Shown: positions 54,744 through 64,000 of the stretch, piece by piece
Numbering within the stretch: position 1 is the first letter of the stretch
How the letters are laid out: each line of letters starts with the position of its first letter
Origin: Gracilariopsis chorda
Taxonomy: Eukaryota; Rhodophyta; Florideophyceae; Gracilariales; Gracilariaceae
Reading direction: 5' to 3'
DNA length: 64,000 bases
Assembly: GCA_003194525.1 (NCBI GenBank)
Contig: NBIV01000004.1
Span: forward strand, 310,001-374,000
Notes under the pieces: model-generated
Seen by the model: the letters and a program-made list of their open reading frames with translations, nothing else
Database searches by the model: none
What the model was told of the DNA's origin: nothing
Position numbers and translations under genes: made by a program

Positions 54744-54873
54744 ACCTCGCCTCTGGAACTCGCCTCATACAACTTCTCGCTTTGGTCTCCCAACCTCTTC
54801 CAGCCCAATCGTAACAGATAACTATTGGACAATTTCGAACACCACTGAAGGTGCACTTTATCCACTGTTAACT

Positions 54874-57017
54874 ATGAACCACAATGATGAAAATCAAACG
54901 CCCAATTCTTCCACTCCTGTCGCAAGGCGAAAGATTAAGATACAGAGGATTGAGGACAACCGCAGCAGACAGGTATGTGAAACAACCTGCTTCGGAAAAT
55001 GGAATCATGCCGTATCTGACTGTTCCAACTCAACTCCTCCGTCATTCGCCAGGCTACTTTTTTGAAACGAAAGAACGGCCTTTTCAAGAAGGCTATGGAA
55101 CTGGTAAGCATTCACGCATCGTTTCTTTAAAGAACGTTTTACTGGAGTACGAATGCTGACATTTCTTGATTTGTTTCTCAAACTTCTTTCAGGGAGTGTT
55201 ATGCGATTGTGAAATAGGCGTAATCGTATATAATGTACACAACGGCAAGCTCTTTGAATACAGCTCGGTTGACATGGACCAAGTGCTGAACCGCTACGCA
55301 TCGTACAGCGGGCCGTCCGAAAGGCGGAAGAGAGAGAATGTAAGTTGGTCTGCAATTCCAGATAGACGAAGGGCTATACAGCAGCTATTAACCGCTTCGC
55401 TCGTCTCCTTGTCTTTGCTCACAATAGTTCTTTGACCTATCGGCCGCGAAAGGGTACTCAAATATTCCTCAAAACGAGCCCAATGTGGCACAGGCTGCGA
55501 GGAACGCAGCCCTTGCAGCCTCGCGTCGCCCCAGGCCAAGTTACAAGTTCGAAGAGGAAACTAATGCGCAGCCACAAGGTAGCAATCGAAAGCTATCTTA
55601 CGGAGAAACATCGGTGGCTCCAATGGCCGACTTTGAAGCAAATCCGATCCAAGGGCATGGGATGAATACCGACGAAATGGCTTCGAAGCGGCTGAAATTA
55701 GGAAATGGGCAATACCATGTCGCAAACTCCTCGGAAGCCCAACAAGCTTTCGAACAAATTAAACCACAACATGAAGCAAATCCGGTGTTTCACACAGCAC
55801 CAACAATGAACAACTGTGAACTCCAGTGCTTTGAGTCGGGGGTACAGCTAAATCAAGCACCCCATATTCCTCCCGCAGCTTCAAGTTCAGTTCCTTCTCA
55901 GGCACACCTTGCAACTGCGCTGCTGAACTCCAGAAAGCGGAGCTTCGCAGAAACGGCCCCATTCGCCCCACAGGCTGCGGGACCAAGTCTCATTATGGGG
56001 GCTGCTTCCGGCTCTGGCTGGGGAGCAGAAGGCTTCGAAGGAAACAATAACTTAAGCCTCCCGCGATCTGCTCCAAATGGCTTGTTTCAATGCGACTCTC
56101 TTAGTAACAACAGGGACAGCGCTGAGGTGAACCAGACTAGCGCTCATCTGCAGCCAAGTGATTTCGAGATCACGTTCAATGGCTCGAATGGGCTGCAGGT
56201 TACGACGAGTGTGGGTGCGCCGGAAGCATCCCATGCTCCTCATTCACAGTTACCATACGGCTGGATCGGAAAGCACGATGGCCATTCCGAAATTCCGACC
56301 GTTATCCGTACCCAGAATGGTATGACCACGGCACATGCGCCGAATCCTTCCGAAGTCAACAGGGTTATTGGAGATGGAAAGGAAGAGGAAGCTCCTCAGG
56401 CCGGGGAATACTCTCCCGAAAGTGCAGAGGAAAGACCTTTGGCTAAACGGCTTCAAAGTGTTCAAGCACTGCACAACACTTCTTCTGGTATCGAAGCTCC
56501 CGAGGATGGCCTCCTTTCTGGCGTTGCACAAGATGACATGGACAACAACCAGAAAGCAGAACCAAGACTTGCCCTTGCCCAGATCACCATGGATGCGAAT
56601 GGTAATGAAGAAGCGGCTGGAGCTGATGATGTGGTAGCGCGAGAACCTTCTAAAGATGAGACCAGCGAAGGCATTCAAGTCCCGAACAATACTGATCTGC
56701 TAAATCTCGGTAACGACTCCAATCAAGAAGCGGAGACTGAGAATGTGGAGTCTGCGACACCGGCTGCTAGTGGAGCGGAGGATGAAATTACGGCACAGAG
56801 TGTGGTTCCTACCGCGTCCCAGCCACCTTCAGATATACAGAATCTGAATTTGGCGTCCCCACGGGAACAACCTCAGTGGATGACCCTTGGTTCTTTAGCC
56901 TCTGGGGACTTAGAGAATGGAGCTTTGGACCCGTTTGCATTACCGAGTGCATCAAGCACAGGTTTCGATGCGCTGACGCCAAGGTTCTTTGATTCGAATC
57001 CAGGTGAAGATCTATAA
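54874..57017 (+). CDS. MEF2-type MADS-box transcription factor, four exons
   Basis: Exons 54874-54972, 55053-55103, 55193-55339 and 55428-57017 are joined by GT-AG introns of 80, 89 and 88 bp. The spliced frame gives 628 residues. The MADS domain begins at residue 17 (ARRKIKIQRIEDNRSRQ, then ATFLKRKNGLFKKAMEL, then GVLCDCEIGVIVYN). It is followed by a MEF2-like extension (LFEYSSVDMDQVLNRYASY). The three introns cut the domain and its extension into small exons. The remaining approximately 500 residues are low-complexity, rich in Asn, Gln, Ala, Ser and Glu, with a basic SRKRSF segment. It should bind CArG-like DNA as a dimer. Type II (MEF2-like) assignment rests on RKIKI and the C-terminal extension; no K domain was seen, unlike plant MIKC proteins. 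Confidence 0.92.
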
Positions 57018-58085
57018 CAAATTCTTGTCGCAGTTGTTGGGCTTTGTGAGAGATTTGACGGTGGCGAGGGTGGTTATCGTACCACGAGGCCTCACAAATG
57101 GGATCTAGATTCAGTCTTCGGGATGACAAAAGCGTGAAGGGGGATTAGTTTCGCAGTTGCCAAGGGTACCATATATTCGCAAGTACCTCGAAACTGTGCA
57201 CGTTCATGTCGACTATTAACCTAACTTTCTAACTGAACTGCTGTATCATATATAAACATCAACATAAGGCTTAAAGAGCTGAGTATTTCCATGCGCCCAT
57301 CAAAAGCGGTTTCTGTCGCGCAGCAAGTACCTAAGTAACCCTTTATCCAGCTCCCAGACGGCGATGTAAGTACTCGTTCCCCAATATGCTTTCGAATAGT
57401 GTTTTCAGCTCGACCAGATCAGTGTGTAGGTCCACAACGGATATCGGCCTCTAAATAGAACAGAGGTGTGGCGAGTAGTTAGCAGCGTGTGCGTGGAATA
57501 TGTGACGCCGGCTCGTATCCCACATAAACGCATGGTCATGCTTAGTATGCACGCGATGACCTTGGCAAACTCTTTGAGATTATCGCAGTCCTTGCAGATT
57601 CTCGAGGAATGTATGTCCCTGTGGGAAATCCTGAGGAACTTCTATATATCTAAGGATACCTTGTATGAGCCAGGGGCGCTTCCTTACAATATCCGGCAGT
57701 TCTGAAGTAGAGATAGCTCCCACTTTTGAGAGGTGACGGCATCTTCGCTGACTACTGTCTCGCAACGTCTTCGACGATTTGTATTTGGTATCCTCTCGTG
57801 GACATTACTCAGCCTTAGGTTGCTCTAACAAAGCGTCAGGTATCTCGCAAGATAAGCAACACTTGGCTGTAGCTGAGAATATGACGCACGTAGAACAGGC
57901 CAGAGTCTTTTCCACTTCTCTGGCTTTCTCATTCGAACAAGTGAAGGTAGGCCACTCTGCATTCGCTTTCTTTGATGCGAATCCGGAAGGTTAGACGAAC
58001 GATCTGATTAGTGGCTTAGGGACTATTATATTTCAGCTGGTGCCAAGCAAAGGGATACTGCTGTTGTTACCGTAACACAGAAACA
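57018..58085. other. Intergenic, no recognised gene
   Basis: About 1.07 kb after the MADS-box stop, with only short unrecognised ORFs. The left part is presumably 3' UTR. Confidence 0.45.
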
Positions 58086-58725
58086 TCTCTTCTCCTTCTT
58101 TATTTTGGGTTCATTATGTCTGATTACGGCATATTGATAGAGGTTTTTTCTTTTTATGAGAAAAACCTCTCTCTCCTAAGAAAGGCTAACAACTTCTGTG
58201 GCCACTGGCGGACTATCTCCGCCAAAGTCTTACCTTTTCTCTCTGCTGCGGCAGGAAGCTCGCGTCTCCTAGAATCTGTCCGCTTAGTACAACGAAGCAC
58301 ATAGTGTTCAGCGCTGTTGGTAGCGCGCGTGTTACAGTCACATCGTGATGGTTTCCCTTCTATGTAACTTGCAACAGGGTGAAGCTTCGGCGTGTGTCCT
58401 ACATAGATCTGAGACAGCGTGACTTCTGCTTTCCGAGGCGATATGATGCCTTGTAGTTCTTCTGGGACATCATTGATCAAAGGCTTGGCTTTAGAGGCAG
58501 CCATTATTCGTGTCTTGGCGTCCTCAAAGTAGACCGGTACTCTGACTTGATCTTTCATAGGAGTGCTCAAACCTTGCTTTGCAAGGCTATCCACCCGTTC
58601 ATTCTGCGGAAGGCCGCAGTGCCCGGGTATCCAAACGATATCAACGAAACAGCCTCTTTTGTCGGTGATGGAACTTAGTATTCGTGAAACAGTTTGTAAC
58701 GAAGAAGGTTGCTGTCGAAACATCA
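58086..58725 (-). mobile_element. LINE 3' fragment with RNase H, copy B
   Basis: Minus-strand copy of the element at 51541-52420, truncated further in from the 5' side: similarity starts at CGACAGCAACC, near 58717. The frame stays open to the end: WIPGHCGLPQNERVDSLAKQ, then YVGHTPKLHPVASY, CDCNTRATNSAEHYVLRC (zinc-knuckle-like) and LAFLRRERFFS. The 3' tail is AATAAAGAAGGAGAAGAG. It lacks the 21-bp duplication and the deletion of copy A, so it is closer to the intact source. The two copies differ at roughly 7 percent of aligned residues. Confidence 0.87.
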
Positions 58726-60496
58726 ACATCATGCTTGGACATAGGTCTCCTTTAGTTGTCGTTTTGGTGACGACACTGGATCTGAGTCAGATCATGAATT
58801 CATCGTCTCTCGCCGCAGTACTGGTGATCCCTGGAGGGTTGTCCATTCCACTCGACGGGCTGTGTATCTATGGGTATCATGTCACATTCTCTCGTTGGCA
58901 ACAGCTTTCATGCTTGAGTATGGAAATAATAAGCAGTCTATGGACGACACGAGAAAGCACTATCGGATGAGGACGTTGAAGCTGCCATGAAGTTTTGCCA
59001 CGTCTAGGATGGGTCACTCTAGGAAAGCAGGAGCCTAGCTCAAGACATCCTTCAGAATGGTGTCTGAGATTAATTTGTGGTGGCAGGCGAGTTGACCCCA
59101 CTCTGCTCGCTGCAAAATGTTCCGCATGGGAAAGATAAGGGGGGACGAGAAGAACACAGGGGGTCCTGAACCCATATGGCCTATCTGCTGCAGCTACAAT
59201 GAGTCATGTTTGCATCCGATGTCAAAAGCTGTCGTTGTACAAGTCGGGAGGCGGGCTATGGGGTAAGGATATCTGATGCAGATGTATATGAACGCAAACA
59301 TGAAATCGGAAGCTGGAGTAGGACGCTTCGCATTCCCGTGGAGGGGGTTTTGACAGTATCTCTAGCGTTGATTGGGACGTACGCACTCTGATTGCAAGGA
59401 TGGGTGTACGAAGCGGGAGGGCTCTGTCAGAGATGCGAGTTCTTGCCCTGGGTTCTTATGTAACAGGCCGTTTACATAAGCGTACACTGCTCCGACCATC
59501 GTGTGCGGGCGTTGCTTTCCACGAGAACCTGGCAAGGGAAATGGATCAGCGATTAGGTTTCTTTGAAGACTACCACCCGAGCTACGAAATAAGCTCCTAT
59601 ATAACGGGCTCTTGAACATCGACTGCGATTTCTGCACTCGCCACAACTGCATTCCGCAACTAAGAACAGAACCAGAATCGGAACTAAGTTCCAAGCAGTG
59701 ATTGTAGGCTCGTACAGTCGAGTCGTACAGGGTGGTGGGACACGAAGTCGTCGTTCTGCACGGTTTGGCCCTCGACCCATCGCACGAAAGCACATTCTGC
59801 CCGCTACCGACTGCGCGCGGCACATCATATCATGTACCTTTGGTATGAAGTAGTTCGAACGGACAATTTTGGGCTTCTCGCACGCTGAATCGAATAGCGG
59901 AGATACTAAGGCAAAAGATGAGCATCGAAGTACAGCAAGGGCCGTGAACATGAGAAGCGTGGGTTCAAAATTTGCCAAATGGACGTTCGAATACCGCAAA
60001 AAAAGGTCTCGCTTTCACGTACTATCTATCGTTGTGTACAACTTGAAGATTGCTAACCATTACCAAGGGAAGAAGGCTAGAAAATAAAGGGTAAGCAATG
60101 CTACTGCTATTGTGTTGCATCTCAGAATTGTTGTGGTGCTTCGTATTTAATCACTGAAGCGAATCTGTGGGACACAATCCCTTGGGCAATGTGAACGATT
60201 TGCTGAGCAGAATTTCACTTCAGCTGCGATCGAAGGCAGACCGTTAACCCCTAGTCTGCTATCCTTTTATCCAGGATATCATAAAACACCCTTGTATCCC
60301 TGTCACGAAGTGCCGCCCAAGCTCTTTCCTGCACGCAACTGCACACCGGGAGGAGTATAGAACTCAAACCGCGGCCCGTAGCCCATTCCGTGAAGTTCTT
60401 TGCATCTACACGACAACTTATCCCAGTCAGAATAGGACTGTTATCTCTTACTGTGCGAACTCTCTTACTGTGCGAACTCAAGCTTAAGCCTGAGAA
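58726..60496. other. Intergenic, no recognised gene
   Basis: About 1.8 kb. The overlapping ORFs at 59362-60087 on both strands have no recognised content. The right end should hold the promoter of the gene at 60497. Confidence 0.45.
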
Positions 60497-61297
60497 ATGG
60501 TTGGAACGCGGACGACATTTGCACCGCCTGTTGCAGTGCGTATTCATCGTTTTGGGGGCCAAGTGAATCAGGCGTCGAATTTTAGACCGCGGCAGATTCG
60601 CACCGCAAGGCCGCCATGCGAGAAGCTACGTCCTTCGATGTCCGTGAGTGATGACCCCGTTGAACGAAGGGTACGTGAGGAACTGGCGGCTGACGGCGTA
60701 AGGTTGGATGAACTGCTCAACGGGGGAAAAGTTGTAAGCTTGACCAGAAAGCTGGAAAACCTGCAGACAGAAAGCAATTCCTTGACCGAGGACAATCCGT
60801 CGTACAATGATCTCCAGCGGAGAATCGCCAAACTTCAATCTCAATTAGTACGAGAGAAGCGACAAGTGATGCAATCGTGGCTCAAACAGCTTTTTGTGTT
60901 CCAAGCATTTCTATTTCTGGCCATAGGCGGGGCGCTTGCCTTTGATGCTGTCCCTGGAAACTCGGTTCCTCTAGTAGGGCAAGCATTAGGATTTTGGACA
61001 ACGTGGCTGTTCACGATACCAGCCTTAAGAGCTAGAAAAGGTACAGCGAAGGCAGAAAAAAGTGCACTGAACGTTTCTTTCCTGATCATGCCGCTTGTCA
61101 ACGTCTTCCTCCCGGCATTTACCAAGAACTGCGGCTTAATATGGACGGCTGATGTCAGTGTTCTTGCAGCTTGTTATCTATATTACTATGCTCGGGCGTA
61201 TGCTACAGTCGCTGCCAGCGCTGGAAGCGAGCCCGTGAGAGAAAAAGGAGCAATCAGGGGTGTACTTAAGTACTTAGATTGGGGTTCCTGGAAATGA
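60497..61297 (+). CDS. Plastid-targeted coiled-coil membrane protein, function unknown
   Basis: 266 residues, one exon. The first about 47 residues are basic, hydroxylated and free of acids until CEKL (MVGTRTTFAPPVAVRIHRFG), like a red algal plastid transit peptide with an early Phe. A motif RRVREELAADGVRLDELLNG (about 57-76) leads into a coiled coil (about 78-125). Then follow three to four membrane segments: LFVFQAFLFLAIGGALAF, FWTTWLFTIPAL, VSFLIMPLVNVFLP and VLAACYLYYYARAYA. Conserved-looking proteins of this layout occur in photosynthetic eukaryotes, but I cannot name the family. It is convergent with the BASS carrier, 226 bp apart. A thylakoid or envelope location is inferred from the leader and membrane segments. 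Confidence 0.75.
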   Translation: MVGTRTTFAPPVAVRIHRFGGQVNQASNFRPRQIRTARPPCEKLRPSMSVSDDPVERRVREELAADGVRLDELLNGGKVVSLTRKLENLQTESNSLTEDNPSYNDLQRRIAKLQSQLVREKRQVMQSWLKQLFVFQAFLFLAIGGALAFDAVPGNSVPLVGQALGFWTTWLFTIPALRARKGTAKAEKSALNVSFLIMPLVNVFLPAFTKNCGLIWTADVSVLAACYLYYYARAYATVAASAGSEPVREKGAIRGVLKYLDWGSWK

Positions 61298-61523
61298 TGA
61301 ACCGCGGCCAATGCGACCACAAGTTGCCTCCATCAGCGATTCTTGATGTTCGTCTACCCACGCTAAACTATCATGCATTTGCCAGTTCCTTCCAATAATA
61401 CATCGCAATGGTGTTTAGTAGTTTCCCATGGTATGCAATGAATCCCAACACAGCCCTTGCAAAATGGCTAATTCCATCGACCGCCTCATAGAATCATTAA
61501 CCGATTATCATGACAACATGCGT

Positions 61524-62813
61524 TTATTCTGTCGCCTCCTTGACGTCCGATGAAGCGGGTTTTAGAATCCTATCCAAAGGGCCCTTTTTCTCCGCAAGAG
61601 AGCGATCAAATTTGATCCTCTTATCAACTGGGATATAGCGCCAGATCACAGCCATGGTCGAACCAACAAGAGCCATCCATACAACGGAAACTGCCGATGG
61701 AACGCGAACCAGATATTCTCCAAAATGCAAGGAAGCGAGCAAGAAACCAAACGCACTACTCTTCATGGACGTCTCAATAGCTGTGGTACGGCGCACGACT
61801 TCTCCATATCCGACCATGGCTACAGAAAGATACCCTGCTATACCTCCAAGAATGTGCAATAGAAGAACTGGTATCTGCAGATTGAGACCGGCCTGAAGAA
61901 TCGGGGTGGCACATTGAGCAACCGACGATCCGACAAGAAGGCAAGTTGCTGCGACGCCTAGCACCGGGGAGAACGGTAGAACAGCCTGTACAAACTTATT
62001 ACAGAACTTGTTGAGAACCATTCCAAGTGCAATAGGAAATAGGACAACTTGAATGGTTGACCATGCTATTCCAACAGCATTCACAGGGATGACAGCACCG
62101 ATGAGCAGTTTGCTTATTAAGGGTGTCATCACAATAGCGCCGAGGGTGGTACTTGTGGTCATCATAACGGAAAGGGCGACATTTCCATTAGCAATGTAGG
62201 TGCATAGGTTCGATGCTTGACCCCCGTTCACGGCGCCCACAAGTATAAGTCCAGCAGCAAGACTGGGAGGCAGATTGAATAATTTTGTGAGCAAGAAAGC
62301 GAGGAGTGGCATCACAATATAGCATCCAAGGAAACCGATAGTCACTGCCCCAAAGCGGCGCAAAACTCGTTTGAAGTCTTCTATGGAAAGAGTTATTCCC
62401 ATACTGAGCATTAGAATGCCCAAGCTGAATGTGAAGTAAGGAGTTGTCAACCAGGTATATAGAGCTGGTCGCTTCAAAGCAGAGATCGCACAAATGATTG
62501 TCCATAAGGGAAAGAGATTTGTTATGACTGTGGAGGTCTTCACATAAGCTTGCCACACACGATCAAGGACAGTGGTGTCGGCTGTTTCCGTAATCGAAGG
62601 GGTTTCTTCAGATGCGATAGCTGTTGTGACCGAACGGCGTGATTGGTGTGTTGGTGATGATGCCGGGTACACTGGGGCCGGACGTCGCCGAAACGCTGGC
62701 CGAGGGAGGGAACGGGTTTTCGGGAGTGGGTTTGTTCTCAGAAATGATAACGCACTTGAAGACCGAAGAGATGGGGCCGCCAAAGACGAGACGAACGCAG
62801 ATGACGCAGACAT
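61524..62813 (-). CDS. Plastid bile acid:sodium symporter family (BASS) carrier
   Basis: 429 residues, one exon. The N-terminal about 68 residues are Ser/Arg/Pro-rich with an early Phe (MSASSAFVSSLAAPSLRSSS), typical of a plastid transit peptide. About nine hydrophobic segments follow. The BASS signatures are LSMGITLSIEDFKRVLRRFG, LVGAVNGGQASNLCTYIANG and VALSVMMTTSTTLGAIVMTP, and later LPFSPVLGVAATCLLVGSSV. The GGQASN motif matches the Na+-binding region and resembles plant BASS1 more than BASS2 (pyruvate). It likely exchanges an organic acid across the plastid envelope with Na+; the substrate is not shown. It is divergent from the small ORF at 63050. Confidence 0.9.
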   Translation of the reverse strand: MSASSAFVSSLAAPSLRSSSALSFLRTNPLPKTRSLPRPAFRRRPAPVYPASSPTHQSRRSVTTAIASEETPSITETADTTVLDRVWQAYVKTSTVITNLFPLWTIICAISALKRPALYTWLTTPYFTFSLGILMLSMGITLSIEDFKRVLRRFGAVTIGFLGCYIVMPLLAFLLTKLFNLPPSLAAGLILVGAVNGGQASNLCTYIANGNVALSVMMTTSTTLGAIVMTPLISKLLIGAVIPVNAVGIAWSTIQVVLFPIALGMVLNKFCNKFVQAVLPFSPVLGVAATCLLVGSSVAQCATPILQAGLNLQIPVLLLHILGGIAGYLSVAMVGYGEVVRRTTAIETSMKSSAFGFLLASLHFGEYLVRVPSAVSVVWMALVGSTMAVIWRYIPVDKRIKFDRSLAEKKGPLDRILKPASSDVKEATE

Positions 62814-63049
62814 TGCCTCGGATTATTCAAGGAGTGGGAAGAATAAGTCGATCTGCTGAGATACTTTTTGAACGCATGCGCAACCGTTATTGAACTGGTA
62901 TGCAAGCTCGGAAATGTGGAGTTTTACAAGAACTGCGCCTTGACTATTTTTGCAACAAATACAAACAAAGCTGCGAGGGGATCGCTTGATGCAATACGCC
63001 CGATCTCTTGTGGATAGTAAAGGGTTACCGTTTACGTTTGTAGTGAAAG

Positions 63050-63299
63050 ATGGCGAGAGTGCGTCGTCAGTTCTCGGAAAGGGAGCGAGCAACAGTTGCA
63101 AATAGTATCCTTAAGGCAGCCAATCGCAACAGCCGTGGTGCTCCCTCGGCAGCAGCTGACATTAACGACCACAGCTCAGCCCTTTGGCGATGTGACATGG
63201 CAGGTAGCGGACTATGGGATCACGCAAGCGCAAAATGTTTTAGCATCGCTTGTGATCCAAGAATGCACAAATCGGGTATTGCATGAAAGGGCAAATTGA
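63050..63299 (+). CDS. Small ORF pair, possible short gene
   Basis: Two overlapping plus frames. 63050-63286 starts with an ATG (MARVRRQFSERERATVANSI). 63096-63299 reads VLPRQQLTLTTTAQPFGDV and GITQAQNVLASLVIQECTNR, which looks more protein-like but begins without an ATG. An unrecognised intron or frameshift may connect them. No family was identified. The location just downstream of the divergent BASS promoter is compatible with a small gene. Confidence 0.25.
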
Positions 63300-63689
63300 A
63301 GAATGGTGAACAGTAGCCTTACAGTTGCGAGGGTTTTGTATTTATATTTGGTTTGTTTGATGAGATCGGTCAATCGTCTTGCGACGCCTGTCCACCGGTA
63401 CAAGGGTACACGGAAGTAGAATGTCGCACTCTGTTGTGAAGCAGTCTATTCCATATGCATTGCATCTTTGCCTCCAAATAGCTTGACGCGAAGGTGAAGC
63501 ATATAACAACGCTGGACCCGCGCTACACGGACTTGCATCACTCACAATCGAAACCTGGCGACTTTGAAGTCTGCCTGCTCCAGCAAACGCTAGGTCGTAT
63601 GGTACCGCCGTAACGAACAACTTGTTCGAATTCTCTCTTGAACAAAGCTCGTTATACCGTTCTTAAGGAGCTGCATCTCGTGTACAATC

Positions 63690-64000
63690 ATGATAAAGTC
63701 CATCGTTGTTCTCAACAATCACGGACAGCCGCGTCTGACAAAGTTTTATGAGTATGTTCCGGAAGACCGTCAGCAGCAGGTCGTTACAGACGTATTTTCC
63801 ATGGTGTCAAAACGCAGCGACGCTCTTTGCAATTTTGTCGATGGAGCAAGTATCTTTGGACCTGGCGTTCGAGTGATCTATCGTCACTACGCCACGTTGT
63901 TTTTCGTTTTTGTCGTCGATGAAGCCGAAAGCGAACTTGGTATTCTCGATCTCATCCAGGTGTTTGTTGAGACGCTTGACCGCTGCTTCGAGAATGTTTG
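63690..64000 (+). CDS. AP3S1: AP-3 complex subunit sigma, 5' part
   Basis: The frame from the ATG at 63690 reads MIKSIVVLNNHGQPRLTKFY, then SKRSDALCNFV, IYRHYATLFFVFVVDEAESE, LGILDLIQVFVETLDRCFEN, and is cut by the window end after about 103 codons. This is the clathrin adaptor small-chain fold, and the sequence fits AP-3 sigma best: LGILDLIQVFVETLD is near-invariant, and NNHGQPRLTKFY matches AP-3 rather than AP-1 or AP-2. The subunit is part of the heterotetramer that sorts cargo from Golgi/endosomes to lysosome- or vacuole-type compartments. About 60-90 residues are expected beyond the edge. No intron was seen in the visible part. Confidence 0.93.
   Translation, partial: MIKSIVVLNNHGQPRLTKFYEYVPEDRQQQVVTDVFSMVSKRSDALCNFVDGASIFGPGVRVIYRHYATLFFVFVVDEAESELGILDLIQVFVETLDRCFENV

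Larger units (their letters stand above)
52421..54873. other. Region upstream of the MADS-box gene
   Basis: About 2.45 kb. It contains weak gene candidates (52653-53037 minus, listed separately; an unrecognised plus ORF at 53094-53531 of 145 codons; a Ser/Pro-rich minus ORF at 53873-54259) and, at its right end, the MADS-box promoter. Confidence 0.4.

Overview
This is a eukaryotic nuclear contig, most likely from a red alga (Rhodophyta). Three lines of evidence point that way. Most genes are intronless, or carry a few GT-AG introns of only 78-99 bp. Two products have phenylalanine-containing plastid transit peptides with no preceding signal peptide. Retrotransposons and Harbinger transposons fill the gaps between compact genes. 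The assignment is an inference from gene content; no rRNA or plastid gene is present to settle it.

Left cellular block (about 2.9-15.4 kb): a Golgi GT14 glycosyltransferase, RNA polymerase II subunit RPB7, ribosomal protein uS5 (RPS2), an XRN-type 5'-3' exoribonuclease with two introns, a diacylglycerol/lipid kinase, a protein that joins a four-helix voltage-sensor-like membrane domain to a TKL-type protein kinase, and a 99-residue single C2H2 zinc-finger protein. The window opens with a LINE fragment carrying RNase H (1-1043, minus).

Middle region (about 15.6-44.6 kb): gene-poor. After about 5 kb without a recognisable gene and an AT-rich stretch, there is a broken Ty1/copia element with two LTRs (23.2-29.6 kb, minus), then a pair of diverged LTR-like repeats (30.1-32.1 kb), then a Ty3/gypsy element (34.5-43.5 kb). 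The gypsy element is split by a 3.17-kb PIF/Harbinger transposon, whose inverted termini are flanked by TAA duplications.

Right cellular block (44.7-64 kb): two unrecognised ORFs in tandem; the C-terminal remnant of a large DUF3684 (sacsin-like) protein that directly abuts a decayed Harbinger-type transposase; a four-exon MEF2-type MADS-box regulator lying between two inverted copies of a LINE 3' fragment; a plastid-targeted coiled-coil membrane protein; a plastid bile acid:sodium symporter family (BASS) carrier; and the start of AP-3 complex subunit sigma, cut by the window end.

The genes form no operon or pathway. They are individual housekeeping, membrane-traffic, plastid-transport and regulatory genes. 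The item most worth a second look is the voltage-sensor/kinase fusion at 12142-14760, which parallels voltage-sensing phosphatases in design but ends in a kinase.
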